Positions 36,595-45,841 of a stretch of 64,000 nucleotides of DNA are shown here, piece by piece (position 1 is the stretch's first letter; every line of letters starts with the position of its first letter). The translations under genes and the position numbers were made by a program. The notes under the pieces are model-generated. The model saw only the letters and a program-made list of their open reading frames with translations, did no database searches and had not been told where the DNA came from. Source of the DNA: Endozoicomonas sp. 8E (GTDB lineage: Bacteria; Pseudomonadota; Gammaproteobacteria; Pseudomonadales; Endozoicomonadaceae); the NCBI RefSeq assembly GCF_032883915.1, contig NZ_CP120717.1, forward strand, positions 2,053,697 through 2,117,696, written 5' to 3'.

Positions 36595-36822
36595 GTGCCT
36601 GAGCAGGAACAGCTGCTTGCCCAAACTTTTGGTTGTGCCCGGTTCGTATACAGCTCAGCCTCGAAACCGCTTACAGTGTTGAAAAAGAACCCTGGTTACC
36701 CATGGTTGCAGGTTGTCTTTTCGTTGCCCGTTCAGCAATCCCGGCGCCATCAACAGACTGCCTTCAAGAACTTCCGGGAAAGCCGGGCAAAGTCCACCGT
36801 TTTTTCAACAAGAGACACGTAA
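36595..36822 (+). pseudogene. Fragment of an IS200/IS605-type OrfB (TnpB), N-terminal part
   Basis: Reads PEQEQLLAQTFGCARFVYSS, then a shortened middle, then LQVVFSLPVQQSRRHQQTAF and KNFRESRAKSTVF. This is the N-terminal pattern of OrfB/TnpB (TPEQE..LAQTFGCARFVYN...LQQAL..LQ.AFKNFF.GRAK.P.F). The reading ends at a stop at 36820, and an internal stretch is missing. Confidence 0.6.
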
Positions 36823-36886
36823 AAACAGGGTGCAACCTTTGTTTTTCTTCTATGAAGCATGAAACAGAAGCAAGTAATCTCGCTTA

Positions 36887-36914
36887 CTTCCAGCTTCCAG
36901 CTTCCAGCTTCCAG
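36887..36914. repeat. Four tandem copies of a heptamer
   Basis: CTTCCAG repeated four times without change, ending 17 bases before the cysC start codon. A microsatellite of this type can change copy number by slippage and so alter spacing in the cysC leader. Confidence 0.85.
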
Positions 36915-36931
36915 AGCCGGAGTACTGTTTT

Positions 36932-37570
36932 ATGGAAAATATTGTCAGTCAACCTCACAGGGTGTCTAAAGAAGCACGTTCCAATCTGAAATCCCAAAAG
37001 CCCTGCCTGATCTGGTTTACCGGTCTGAGTGGTTCAGGTAAGTCTACCGTTGCTAATGCAGTAGAGAATCTTCTGCATGAACAGGGTTATCACACCTACG
37101 TATTGGATGGCGATAATGTTCGTCATCGTTTGAACAAGGATCTGGGGTTTAGTGATAATCACCGGTTTGAAAACATTCGTCGTATTGGCGAGGTCTCCAA
37201 TCTGTTCGTTGATGCCGGCCTTATTGTACTGAGCGCTTTTATCTCTCCTTTTACATCTGACAGAAGAATGGTCAGAGATATGTTTCCTGAAGGTGAGTTT
37301 ATCGAAGTCTATGTCAACACTCCATTGGAAGTCTGTGAGCAGCGTGACCCAAAAGGGCTTTATCAAAGGGCTAGAGCGGGTGAAATCAAAAACTTTACGG
37401 CTATTGATTCTGGTTATGACGTTCCTGAGAACCCGGAAATAGTCATTAATACGGCAGAAATGTGCCTTAAGGAGTGTGTTCAAGTGGTTCTTGATTATCT
37501 GATTGAGAAGGAACTGCTTCAAAAATCCGAGTTAAGTATTCAGCTCATGAAGTCATTGTTGCAGGTTTAA
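36932..37570 (+). CDS. cysC: Adenylylsulfate (APS) kinase
   Basis: A 212-residue kinase that phosphorylates APS to PAPS, for sulfate assimilation or as sulfate donor. ATG 36932 has GGAG nine bases upstream. It shows the P-loop GLSGSGKST, DGDNVRHRLNKDLGFS, ENIRRIGEVSNLF, the phospho-enzyme Ser loop AFISPF and GLYQRARAGEIKNFTAI. The C-terminus runs about 15 residues past the usual end. It is not next to cysDN and stands alone, flanked on both sides by TnpB-like fragments, which suggests it arrived or was moved as cargo. Confidence 0.9.
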   Translation: MENIVSQPHRVSKEARSNLKSQKPCLIWFTGLSGSGKSTVANAVENLLHEQGYHTYVLDGDNVRHRLNKDLGFSDNHRFENIRRIGEVSNLFVDAGLIVLSAFISPFTSDRRMVRDMFPEGEFIEVYVNTPLEVCEQRDPKGLYQRARAGEIKNFTAIDSGYDVPENPEIVINTAEMCLKECVQVVLDYLIEKELLQKSELSIQLMKSLLQV

Positions 37571-37749
37571 ATCCTATGATGCCAGATCTGCAGGTCTTGT
37601 CTGCAGGGCCTGCCATTATCAGCAGAAGAACGCAGTCAGTGGTCAACCTGCTGACTGTTGATCCTTTTAGGGTAACAGGGAATTCATCAGGCGTAACGGC
37701 GAATTCTTCGTAAGTATTGTGCTGATCGTGGATTAGAAACCGGCTAAAG

Positions 37750-37920
37750 ATGGTCAACTGTTCATTGCCAAAAGCAGAGACTCTCCGAATATCCGCCCGA
37801 GTCGAGAGATACTTTCAGCACCTTTCCGGTATCACGATCACTAAAGATCGTACAGGCCGTTTCTTTGTGTCCATGCTGTGCATGTTTGACGCTAAAAGAG
37901 GGACTCAAACCCATGCCCAC
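37750..37920 (+). pseudogene. Fragment of an OrfB/TnpB central region
   Basis: The plus strand reads SARVERYFQHLSGITITKDR followed by TGRFFVSML, resembling the strand before the RuvC domain of TnpB (..SVTISKD.AGRYFVS.L..). A shifted frame then gives KEGLKPMPTCKKQAI, like the KPLP...KQVGID junction. The RuvC residues themselves are gone. This stretch would follow, after roughly 40 missing residues, the fragment at 36595-36822. Confidence 0.5.
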
Positions 37921-38129
37921 TTGTAAAAAACAAGCAATCTGCTCGGGGGGTGTCAAGGCTGAGTAGTTGTATAGGTGTAAACCGAAACTTTATTGATGTA
38001 GGTCAAGGTTTTGATAGTGGGTAGTACGTATTATGAAATCACTCAGGCAAGCAAGAAAAATAATAAAAAGCGCCAGAGAATAAAGGACATAAAAAAAAGA
38101 AGCGGGAGCCAGTGACAAGCCAGCCGATC

Positions 38130-38168
38130 AAATACCCGGGTTTGAGGGGACCTCGGGTATTTTTTTAT
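38130..38168 (+). terminator. Strong rho-independent terminator without an obvious gene
   Basis: Stem AATACCCG/CGGGTATT with a GA-rich loop and a run of seven Ts. The nearest plus-strand gene (cysC) ends 560 bases upstream, with only decayed sequence between. It may end a small RNA; a tiny basic reading frame (ATG 38034, 16 codons) lies just before it. Confidence 0.65.
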
Positions 38169-38330
38169 GGGTAAAAAAACTGCCCTGAGTTCATTCTTTC
38201 TGTCATAAAAATCGTTAGTGAAAAATTGTTTCTGACCCCCATGGCTGTTTAATATGGAACCATGGGATTTTATCCCGTGAGACCGATGACGTTTTAATAC
38301 CATCTCAAGGTTTTTTTCAGGACTTATGTC

Positions 38331-39236
38331 ATGCAGATACTAATTACCGGGGGAACAGGATTTATTGGCCGACGGCTGGTGGCCAGACTTTTGTCAAAAG
38401 GGCATCGGCTGACCATTTTAAGCAGGCAGGATGCCGTGGATGTTCACCGTCTGCTGACCCCTGAAGTGAGGCTTGTGAAGTCTTTGACGGCGGTGAATCC
38501 TTCCGTGGCTTTCGATGCCGTTATTAATCTGGCCGGTGAGGGGGTAATGGATAAACGTTGGACACCTCCGAGAAAAACACAGTTGCTCGATAGCCGGGTC
38601 GCTCTGACTTCAGAACTGGTTGACCTGATTGAACGAATGGAAAACCGACCTGGTTGCCTGATCAGTGGCTCAGCCATCGGGTTTTATGGTGGCAGGGGTG
38701 ATGCGGCCCGTCTGGACGAGTCTTCCGGGGCAGGAGACGACTTTGCTTCACGGCTCTGTGTACGCTGGGAGCAGGCTGCCGAACGTGCCAAAGGTCTGGG
38801 GGTGCGGGTTTGCCTGGTCAGAACCGGCATTGTGTTGCACCCTGAAGGAGGTGCGCTGCATGAAATGATGACTCCTTTTCGTTTGGGGATTGGAGGTCCG
38901 CTGGGTTCTGGCCAACAGATGATGTCGTGGATTCACATGGAAGATATGGTGAATGCGCTGCTGTTTTTGTTGGAGAATGAATCAGCTGAGGGCGCCTTTA
39001 ATGCCACTGCCCCTGAAGCGGTCAGCAATAAAGACTTTGCCGTGGCTCTGGCTGGTACTCTCAATCGTCCCGCCTTCTTGAAAATGCCAGCCAGGGTTCT
39101 GAAGTGGATGTTGGGTGAATCTTCTGAAATGGTATTGAAAGGCCAGAATGTTTATCCGGGGCGTCTAATGGCTGAAGGCTATCAGTTCACCTATCCACAA
39201 TTGAAACCGGCACTGACGCAGTTGATCAGAGCATAG
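38331..39236 (+). CDS. yfcH: TIGR01777-type SDR nucleotide-sugar epimerase-like protein
   Basis: A 301-residue extended short-chain dehydrogenase. It begins with the Rossmann motif ILITGGTGFIGRRLV and contains VINLAGEGVMDKRWTPPRK, SGSAIGFYGGRGD and MMSWIHMEDMVNALLFLL, which mark the YfcH family; its C-terminal DUF1731-like part is MPARVLKWMLGESSEMVLKG. Substrate unknown; in other bacteria relatives affect cell division or cell envelope. AGGA precedes the ATG. Confidence 0.87.
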   Translation: MQILITGGTGFIGRRLVARLLSKGHRLTILSRQDAVDVHRLLTPEVRLVKSLTAVNPSVAFDAVINLAGEGVMDKRWTPPRKTQLLDSRVALTSELVDLIERMENRPGCLISGSAIGFYGGRGDAARLDESSGAGDDFASRLCVRWEQAAERAKGLGVRVCLVRTGIVLHPEGGALHEMMTPFRLGIGGPLGSGQQMMSWIHMEDMVNALLFLLENESAEGAFNATAPEAVSNKDFAVALAGTLNRPAFLKMPARVLKWMLGESSEMVLKGQNVYPGRLMAEGYQFTYPQLKPALTQLIRA

Positions 39237-39495
39237 CGTGAAAAAATGATCTAAAAGTGCCGTTTAGTTCGTCGTTTTATAATAAAATGACCCTCTTTTA
39301 AGTACTGACAGCCATAAGTAACAGGATATTTTTCTATTTCCTGATGATGAAAAAACGTTCAAAGTAACTGCCAGGACTGATCGCCTCTGTTTGACTTCAT
39401 GCAATGGATGAAAAGGAAGCAGGGTAAAAGCAAGAGAGAAACTATGCAGAGGCTCTGATGGAGAAGAAATTCTGCATAATACGGACTATAGAAGC

Positions 39496-40467
39496 ATGCC
39501 CCAGGCACTGAAAATACAAAATCTGAGAAAACAATACGACAATGGATTTCAAGCCCTGAAAGGGATTGATCTCTCAGTTGAAGAAGGCGATTTTTACGCC
39601 CTGCTGGGACCCAATGGTGCTGGCAAATCAACCACTATCGGTATTATTTCATCACTGGTTCGCAAGACTTCGGGCGAGGTTTCAATATTCGGGCACGATG
39701 TTGATACTGATCTTGTCAAGGCTAAGCGGATGCTGGGCGTCGTTCCCCAGGAATTCAACTTCAATCAGTTTGAAAAAGTTGAAGATATCATTGTGACCCA
39801 GGCCGGCTATTACGGCATATCCGCAAAAGAAGCCCGCAAACGTGCAGAGGAGTACCTCAAGCAGCTGGGCCTGTGGGATAAACGACACAATATCTCAAGA
39901 ATGTTGTCCGGCGGTATGAAGCGACGTTTGATGATTGTCAGAGCCCTGATTCATCAGCCGAAACTACTGATTCTTGATGAACCGACCGCCGGAGTTGATA
40001 TTGAACTTCGCCGCTCTCTCTGGGATTTTCTCAGGGAGATCAACGAGCAGGGCACCACGATTATCCTGACTACTCATTACCTTGAGGAAGCCGAGCAGCT
40101 CTGCCGCAATATCGGCATCATTGACAGTGGCAGGATCGTCGAGAACACCAGCACCAAGGCTCTGCTGGGCAAACTGCAACAAGAAAGTTTTGTGCTGGAT
40201 CTGAAACAACCGATTGGAGACCTGCCGGCCTTTGCGGGTTATATTGTCAAGAAGTTGGATAACCAAAGTATTGAAGTTGAGGTCGGCAAGCACCAGGGGG
40301 TGAATGACCTGTTCCGGCAGCTGAGTGAATATCAAATTGAAGTGGCCAGTATGAGAAACAAGTCCAACCGTCTTGAGGAGTTGTTTGTCAGTCTGACTTC
40401 GGATGCTTTAGCGGCTTCAGGACAAACAAAGGGCAGCGCGGCTGTGAAGGGAGGAAGTGAACAGTGA
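39496..40467 (+). CDS. yadG: ABC transporter ATP-binding protein YadG
   Basis: A 323-residue ATPase: Walker A GPNGAGKST, Q-loop VPQEFNF, signature LSGGMKRRLMI, Walker B LLILDEPTAGVD, H-loop TTHYLEEAEQL. The C-terminal 80 residues form an accessory domain. It is the partner of the permease encoded next, with which it overlaps by four bases (GTGA). The YadGH exporter is widespread in gammaproteobacteria; its substrate is unknown. Confidence 0.9.
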   Translation: MPQALKIQNLRKQYDNGFQALKGIDLSVEEGDFYALLGPNGAGKSTTIGIISSLVRKTSGEVSIFGHDVDTDLVKAKRMLGVVPQEFNFNQFEKVEDIIVTQAGYYGISAKEARKRAEEYLKQLGLWDKRHNISRMLSGGMKRRLMIVRALIHQPKLLILDEPTAGVDIELRRSLWDFLREINEQGTTIILTTHYLEEAEQLCRNIGIIDSGRIVENTSTKALLGKLQQESFVLDLKQPIGDLPAFAGYIVKKLDNQSIEVEVGKHQGVNDLFRQLSEYQIEVASMRNKSNRLEELFVSLTSDALAASGQTKGSAAVKGGSEQ

Positions 40468-41243
40468 GTGAGTGGAAGTATAACCTGGTTGCATTTAATA
40501 CGATCTTCACTAAAGAAATTCGTCGTTTCATGCGGATCTGGCCACAGACGCTATTGCCACCGGCGATCACCATGTCTTTGTATTTCGTTATTTTTGGTGC
40601 TGTGATTGGCTCCAGAGTGGGCGAAATGGGTGGCTTTGATTATATGACCTTTGTCGTACCGGGTCTGGTCATGATGGCGGTGATTACCAACAGCTTCACT
40701 AATGTGGCTTCCAGCTTTTTCAGTAACAAGTTTCAGAAGTGTGTTGAAGAGTTGCTGGTGTCGCCCGTACCGAACTGGGTGATTCTGGCCGGTTACACCA
40801 TGGGGGGGGTTGTCAGGGGGCTCTACGTAGGTGTTCTGGTTATGCTGCTCGGCGCTTTCTTCGTAGAGCTACAGGTACATCATATTCTTATTACCCTGCT
40901 GGCTGTTTTCCTGACTGCAACTCTGTTTGCACTGGGTGGTTTCATCAATGCAGTGTTTGCCAGAAAGTTTGACGATGTGGCCATCATTCCGACCTTCGTA
41001 CTGACGCCTCTGACTTATCTGGGGGGTGTTTTCTACTCGATAGACGTACTTCCAGAGCCATTTCGATCCATCTCGCTGCTGAATCCTATCCTGTATCAGG
41101 TGAATGCCTTTCGTTATGGAATCCTGGGACAGGACAGTGGTATCAGTTTAGGCTGGGCTTTTATTGTGATGGTACTGGCTATAGTAATACTGGCGGCATG
41201 GGCTCTCCACCTTCTGCGAGTCGGCAAAGGTCTTCGAAACTGA
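40464..41243 (+). CDS. yadH: ABC-2 type transporter permease YadH
   Basis: A 259-residue permease with six membrane segments. It starts at GTG 40464, overlapping the yadG stop, behind GGAGG. Family marks include MRIWPQTLLPPAITMSLYFV, VVPGLVMMAVITNSF and LTPLTYLGGVFYSIDVLPEP (the ABC-2 signature near the C-terminus). It works with YadG as an exporter of unknown substrate and ends the operon, followed by a strong terminator. Confidence 0.9.
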   Translation: MSEWKYNLVAFNTIFTKEIRRFMRIWPQTLLPPAITMSLYFVIFGAVIGSRVGEMGGFDYMTFVVPGLVMMAVITNSFTNVASSFFSNKFQKCVEELLVSPVPNWVILAGYTMGGVVRGLYVGVLVMLLGAFFVELQVHHILITLLAVFLTATLFALGGFINAVFARKFDDVAIIPTFVLTPLTYLGGVFYSIDVLPEPFRSISLLNPILYQVNAFRYGILGQDSGISLGWAFIVMVLAIVILAAWALHLLRVGKGLRN

Positions 41244-41250
41244 ATTTGAA

Positions 41251-41278
41251 GCGAGGCTTTCCAGGCCTCGTTTTTTTC
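41251..41278 (+). terminator. Terminator of the yadGH operon
   Basis: Stem CGAGGC/GCCTCG with a seven-base loop followed by seven Ts, eight bases after the yadH stop. Confidence 0.85.
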
Positions 41279-41417
41279 CATGAAGTGCCTGAGGCTATAG
41301 CGGCCTGTGCCTTACCTGCGTACGATTCTGCAGTTTGCAATCCTTAAAGTCCGGTTTTCCAGAGGATACTGATCTGGAAGGGTTGCCGGGCAGACAGGAT
41401 TGGATCAGAGTGAAATT

Positions 41418-42242
41418 ATGAGTGAATTAGTGAATGCTTCCCCGCTGGGGAAAAACAGTGAGTATCAGGCGGAGTATAATCCGGAAGTTTTGTTCCCTAT
41501 TCCCCGCAGGGAGAAACAGTTGGAGTTAGGGCTGGACCCCGATAACCTCCCTTTTGTAGGCAGTGATGTCTGGTTTGGTTATGAGCTGTCCTGGCTTGAC
41601 GCAAAGGGTAAGCCGTTGGCCATGATCGGTCGCTTTGAGCTGCCCTGCCAGTCTCCCTGCCTGATTGAATCCAAGTCCTTCAAGCTTTATCTGAACTCAT
41701 TCAATCAGACTCAGTTTGATTCTGTAGCGCAGGTTCAGGCGGTTATGGAAAAGGATCTCAGCCGGGCTGCAGGTGCGCCGGTCAGGGTAAAGCTGATGAC
41801 GATTGCTGAAATGGAAGCTTTCGGATTCAAACCGGCTCCCGGCACCGGAGTGGATGAGCTGGATGTGGTCATTGATTGCTATGACTATACACCTGATCTT
41901 TTGCAAAAGGCTGAAGGCATTCGGGAAGAAACTATCCATTCTCATCTGCTGAAGTCCAACTGTCCTGTGACCGGGCAGCCAGACTGGGGAACTGTGGTTG
42001 TCCAATATAAAGGAGAAGCCATTAGTCATGAGTCGTTTCTGAAGTTTATCTGTTCATTCCGTGGGCATCAGGAATTTCATGAGCAGTGTGTGGAAAGAGT
42101 GTTCACAGAAATACAGGCCCGTTTCAAAATGCAGTCTCTGACCGTCTATGCCCGCTATGTACGACGGGGGGGACTGGATATTAACCCATGGCGCAGCACT
42201 GATCAGGCCGGGCAGGATGATGGGCGTCTAATCAGGCAGTAA
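41418..42242 (+). CDS. queF: NADPH-dependent 7-cyano-7-deazaguanine reductase
   Basis: ATG 41418 gives 274 residues (TTG 41400 is possible but less like the family). It reduces preQ0 to preQ1 in queuosine synthesis. This is the long two-domain QueF: the N-terminal half carries ESKSFKLYLNSFNQT, and the C-terminal half the catalytic Cys in HLLKSNCPVTGQPDWG, EFHEQCVERVF and YARYVRRGGLDINPWRS. Other queuosine genes are not in the window. Confidence 0.92.
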   Translation: MSELVNASPLGKNSEYQAEYNPEVLFPIPRREKQLELGLDPDNLPFVGSDVWFGYELSWLDAKGKPLAMIGRFELPCQSPCLIESKSFKLYLNSFNQTQFDSVAQVQAVMEKDLSRAAGAPVRVKLMTIAEMEAFGFKPAPGTGVDELDVVIDCYDYTPDLLQKAEGIREETIHSHLLKSNCPVTGQPDWGTVVVQYKGEAISHESFLKFICSFRGHQEFHEQCVERVFTEIQARFKMQSLTVYARYVRRGGLDINPWRSTDQAGQDDGRLIRQ

Positions 42243-42316
42243 AGTCAGGTTTTGAGTTGCAAGATCAGTAAGTTGGTCCATATATATTATTTGGTATATA
42301 GAGGCTCTCTAAGGAT

Positions 42317-42592
42317 ATGAAAAAATATATAGCTCTTACTGCTCTTTGCCTTTCCTGTAAAAGTTTCGCCGCAGGCTATGTTATCCGCAGTCCTTATGAC
42401 TATCATTCAGTGGCTAATTTAATACTCTTATCAAACAGCTGGGGTATTCTTTGGTTGTCTGACAGACAACAGTTTCTTCCTTATCTGGTGCAGGGTTTCC
42501 CAGCTCCAACAAACTTCTTCCCCAGTCATATTGGTATTGTGATTCGAGGCTGCGTCCACTATACAGAGGTGCTGGATTACTTCTCCCCATAG
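42317..42592 (+). CDS. Small secreted protein of unknown function
   Basis: A 91-residue protein with a clean signal peptide (KKYIALTALCLSCKSFAAG, cleavage after about residue 19) and a mature part of 72 residues rich in aromatic and hydrophobic residues. TAAGGAT lies just before the ATG, with tighter spacing than usual. No homologue recognised. It could be a truncated gene. Confidence 0.45.
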   Translation: MKKYIALTALCLSCKSFAAGYVIRSPYDYHSVANLILLSNSWGILWLSDRQQFLPYLVQGFPAPTNFFPSHIGIVIRGCVHYTEVLDYFSP

Positions 42593-42703
42593 CTCAGTCG
42601 ATCTGACACAGTTGACCTGCAACTCTGTCAGGCAAATAACGACTCCCCGGCAAAGAGAGCCAATAAAAGCTTGGCTGGATAGACCACTTTGTTTGGTTGT
42701 GAC

Positions 42704-43153
42704 TCAACTCTCAACAGGCCGCATGGGGATAATGTAATCTTCCCAATCCTCTTCAGGTACCGAGGTTTCTGATTGCGCAAAGGCCCTGACGGAAATGCCT
42801 GCCAGGTGAACGCTGTCCGGGTTTCCCGATATCAGAGGGTGCCAGTCGAAGAGCGGTTTACCTTCGGCCAGGAGTCGGTAGGCACAGGTGTCTGGCAACC
42901 AGTGGAAATGAGGAATATCACCGGCAGTTAGCTTCAGGCATTGAGGAACCTTTTCCTTTCGGTGTTCATAGTCTGAACACCGGCAGCTATGAATATCCAG
43001 CAGCTGGCAGGCCAGTGAGGTGTTGTGAACCTCTCCAGTCTCCTCATCTTCAAGCTTTTGCAGGCAGCAGCGACCGCAGCCATCGCAAAGACTCTCCCAT
43101 TCTTCAGGGGTCATCTGTTCGAGGGGTTTGGTCTGCCAGAAAGGTGTTGTCAT
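42704..43153 (-). CDS. ycgN: YcgN family (UPF0260) cysteine-cluster protein
   Basis: ATG 43153 gives 149 residues; the longer reading from 43261 adds a non-homologous leader. It carries the conserved cysteine cluster CDGCGRCC and further cysteines (ACQLLDIHSCRCSDY, CLKL, DTCAYRLL), suggesting metal or Fe-S binding; function unknown. In many gammaproteobacteria rnd, ycgL and ycgN are consecutive. Here about 3.2 kb of accessory sequence separates ycgN from ycgL. Confidence 0.87.
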   Translation of the reverse strand: MTTPFWQTKPLEQMTPEEWESLCDGCGRCCLQKLEDEETGEVHNTSLACQLLDIHSCRCSDYEHRKEKVPQCLKLTAGDIPHFHWLPDTCAYRLLAEGKPLFDWHPLISGNPDSVHLAGISVRAFAQSETSVPEEDWEDYIIPMRPVES

Positions 43154-43202
43154 ATCGCAATACCGGCTATCTACAGTGTCGTGTGACTGGGAAACTAACG
43201 GA

Positions 43203-45182
43203 CTAATGCTCATCAAGCAACTCCAGCTCCTGACAGATCTGATAAACATCAGGAGCAACATCTGATAATAAAGGGTTCCGCTTTTTTAACTGCTCTATTT
43301 TACTGCATGCCTGTTGCCTCCATCCTTCCAGTATGTGATCAGCGATATCGATTTTGGCTTTTTTAAGGACGGTCACCGTATGCATAAGCGCCATTTCATC
43401 CCCCTTTAACAGATGCAAAGGCGCGGTTTTACCCGAATGACGCCACAAAAAATCCCGGTTCCGTTGATTAGCTTTAAGATAGTTCTTGACGCCTTTCCCT
43501 CCATAAGAAGACAGAAGCGTTATCAATGACTCCAGCATCAGAGCGGGTTTAGTCTTTTCAAGGTGGTGAAATTGTTTTAAAACCGCCCAGTTGATTAACC
43601 AGTCTGGCTTAGGGGTGGAAAGATAAAGGGAAACTGTTTTTAGCTGGCGATTGAATTGGTCATTCTCTTCATTATCCAAGTCGTTATCCAAGCCGCTATT
43701 TTCTTCAGAAGATGCTGTCAACAGCCACTGTTTCAGTTGTGTTTCCTGGTGTTTCAGCTCTTCAATAGCAGGTAGTCCTTCTGATGCCCAGAGCCTGGCC
43801 ATAATCTGCAATAACAGATGGTTGGGTACTCCCCCGCAGCTTATCCAGTTCATCAGTTTTTTCACTGGCCCATGTTTGGGCACGCCCTGGCCATAATTTA
43901 TGGACGAGAAGGCATGGAACCGCTCCTTACTGAACTCGCCATCCTGGTCTTTCCACTCCGGCCAGCCAAGCACTTTTTTCACTTGCTCATATCTGGGCAT
44001 GCCCCGGCTAAAATTCATGGAACAAAATGCGCGGAGCCGCTCCATACTGAACTCTCCATACTTATCTTTCCATTCCGGCCAGTTCAGAACCTCTTTCACT
44101 TCCTCCTCATGTTCAGGCAAGCCTGTGGCATGAATCATGGACGAGAAGATGCGGAATCGCTCCATACTGAACTCGCCATACTTATCTTTCCACACCTGCC
44201 AGCCCAGAACCTCTTTCACTTCCTCCTCACGTTCAGGCAAGCCTCTGGCATGATTCATGGACGAGATGGTGCGGAGCAGCTCCATACTGAACTCGCCATC
44301 CTTGTCTTTCCATACCTGCCAGCCCAGCACCACTTTCACTTCCTTGTGTTTGGGCATGCCTCTTTTGGCGAACATAGACGAGAAAGAGCGGAATAACTCC
44401 ATATTGAACTCGCCATTCTTGTCTCTCCATTCCGGCCAGTCCAGCATCGCTTTTAATTTCTTATGTTCCTCATGTTTGGGCACGCCTTTGCCGCCATTCA
44501 TGGACGAGAAAGCGCGGAACAGCTCCATATTGAACTCGCCATCCCTGTCTTTCCATTCCGGCCAGCCCAATATTTCTTTCACTTTCCCATATTTGAGCTT
44601 TCCTTTGCCATGATTCATGGATGAGAAGCAGCGGAATAACTTTATATTGAACTGGCCATCCTTGTCTTTCCACTCCGACCAGCCAAGCACCTCTTTCACA
44701 TCCTTATGTTCGGGCAAGCCTTTTGTGTTGTACATGGATGAGAAAGACTGGAACCGCTCCCTATCGAACTCGCCATTCTGGTCTTTCCATTCCGGCCAGC
44801 CCAGCACTTCTTCCACTTCCTCCTGTCTGGGTATGCCTTTGCTATTGTTCATGGAAGAGAGGGAAGTCAATACATCCAAACTCGCCAAATATTCGAGCTC
44901 ACCCTGGCTACGTTCTGCAAAGCTACGGATATATTTTCTTACATTATGTAGCATGCCGGTCAGCATGCCGGTATTTTTGACGTTTTCAGGAAGGTGCCCA
45001 AAAAACGCAGTGGCATTATCGAAGAAACCATTAAAAGACTCTCTCTCTACGAAACCAAGCAGCTTATAAAAAGTGTGCTTTACGGTGATGTTTTTTTTCT
45101 TGAATACCTCAATCAAAGTTTGCGCTTTTTCCAGATCTTTCTTGCTTAATTTGTATTTGATGTTTTCTTCTACTTGTTCCAA
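43203..45182 (-). CDS. Repeat protein with eight LGWPEWKD motifs (probably the 3' part of a longer gene)
   Basis: A 659-residue reading. Its first codon, 45182, is TTG without a ribosome site, and the frame stays open upstream to 45503 with no ATG, so it probably lacks its true start. Residues about 120-430 hold eight tandem units of 36-40 residues with the consensus GxPxxxEVKEVLGWPEWKD then DGEFSMERFRxFSSM, plus a ninth degenerate unit. The C-terminal 200 residues are helical. The upstream extension encodes two CxxC pairs (CSKCDKALNRQEL, FLCNQCLSD) and lysine clusters (KKKSTGRKRN, PPAKKSKPAD) like eukaryotic nuclear signals. Family not recognised; a host-directed role is only a guess. Confidence 0.65.
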   Translation of the reverse strand: MEQVEENIKYKLSKKDLEKAQTLIEVFKKKNITVKHTFYKLLGFVERESFNGFFDNATAFFGHLPENVKNTGMLTGMLHNVRKYIRSFAERSQGELEYLASLDVLTSLSSMNNSKGIPRQEEVEEVLGWPEWKDQNGEFDRERFQSFSSMYNTKGLPEHKDVKEVLGWSEWKDKDGQFNIKLFRCFSSMNHGKGKLKYGKVKEILGWPEWKDRDGEFNMELFRAFSSMNGGKGVPKHEEHKKLKAMLDWPEWRDKNGEFNMELFRSFSSMFAKRGMPKHKEVKVVLGWQVWKDKDGEFSMELLRTISSMNHARGLPEREEEVKEVLGWQVWKDKYGEFSMERFRIFSSMIHATGLPEHEEEVKEVLNWPEWKDKYGEFSMERLRAFCSMNFSRGMPRYEQVKKVLGWPEWKDQDGEFSKERFHAFSSINYGQGVPKHGPVKKLMNWISCGGVPNHLLLQIMARLWASEGLPAIEELKHQETQLKQWLLTASSEENSGLDNDLDNEENDQFNRQLKTVSLYLSTPKPDWLINWAVLKQFHHLEKTKPALMLESLITLLSSYGGKGVKNYLKANQRNRDFLWRHSGKTAPLHLLKGDEMALMHTVTVLKKAKIDIADHILEGWRQQACSKIEQLKKRNPLLSDVAPDVYQICQELELLDEH

Positions 45183-45430
45183 TGGGTCATCGGGGGGCTG
45201 AGTGTCTGCCGGTTTACTTTTTTTGGCCGGTGGTGCAGCGGCTGCTATTGAAATATTTCTCTTTCTACCCGTGCTCTTCTTTTTTTTCTGAGCGGGTTCT
45301 GATGAATCCTGTTCTGTTTCATGGTGGGCTGGTCTTGCCCTTTTTTTACTGTGAGTGTCCGACAGGCACTGGTTGCATAAAAATGCCGAAGCTGCTGTCT
45401 CATTGGCTACACGTTTTAATTCCTGTCGAT

Positions 45431-45841
45431 TCAGCGCCTTGTCACACTTCGAACAAGTGACAGCGGGTTTCCGGTATCCTGCTGAGCTGAGGGGCCAGGT
45501 GGCTCATCGCCTCCACGATCGCTGCCGTCTATTGAACCGGTTCTCTGGTTACGGGCAGTGACTCGGCTCCTCTGGCTGCTCTGAGCTGTGGTCGCGGTTG
45601 TTGGTTTTTTGGTCGTTCGGGAGGATTGATTCTTGTCGCCGGTAGCCGCCTGTCGGCCAGAATATTTGCCAGAAATGATTTCACAGTAAACACTGAGTTC
45701 CTGACCATTCTCTGCCAGCCATGACTGAACCAGTCCCGTTTGAAACCTGGCAGGGCCTGACCTTTCCAGATCAAGAAGGTCGGCTTCAATGACCATGACC
45801 CGGTCGGACAAAATTCGGGCCAGCGTTGTTTGCCCCGTCAT
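45431..45841 (-). pseudogene. Middle fragment of the frameshifted repeat-protein gene
   Basis: ATG 45841 begins a reading (TGQTTLARILSDRVMVIEAD) that runs on as a Ser/Thr/Arg-rich linker and ends at 45431. Near its end (PPGPSAQQDTGNP) the same DNA in the next frame reads SSAGYRKPAVTCSKC and joins the large repeat protein. A one-base change in the overlap 45431-45503 would fuse them. It could instead be a separate short gene. Confidence 0.45.

Noticed and set aside
37545-37757. 70-codon minus-strand frame after cysC
   Set aside because: No start signal or family resemblance; it overlaps the cysC end and decayed sequence.
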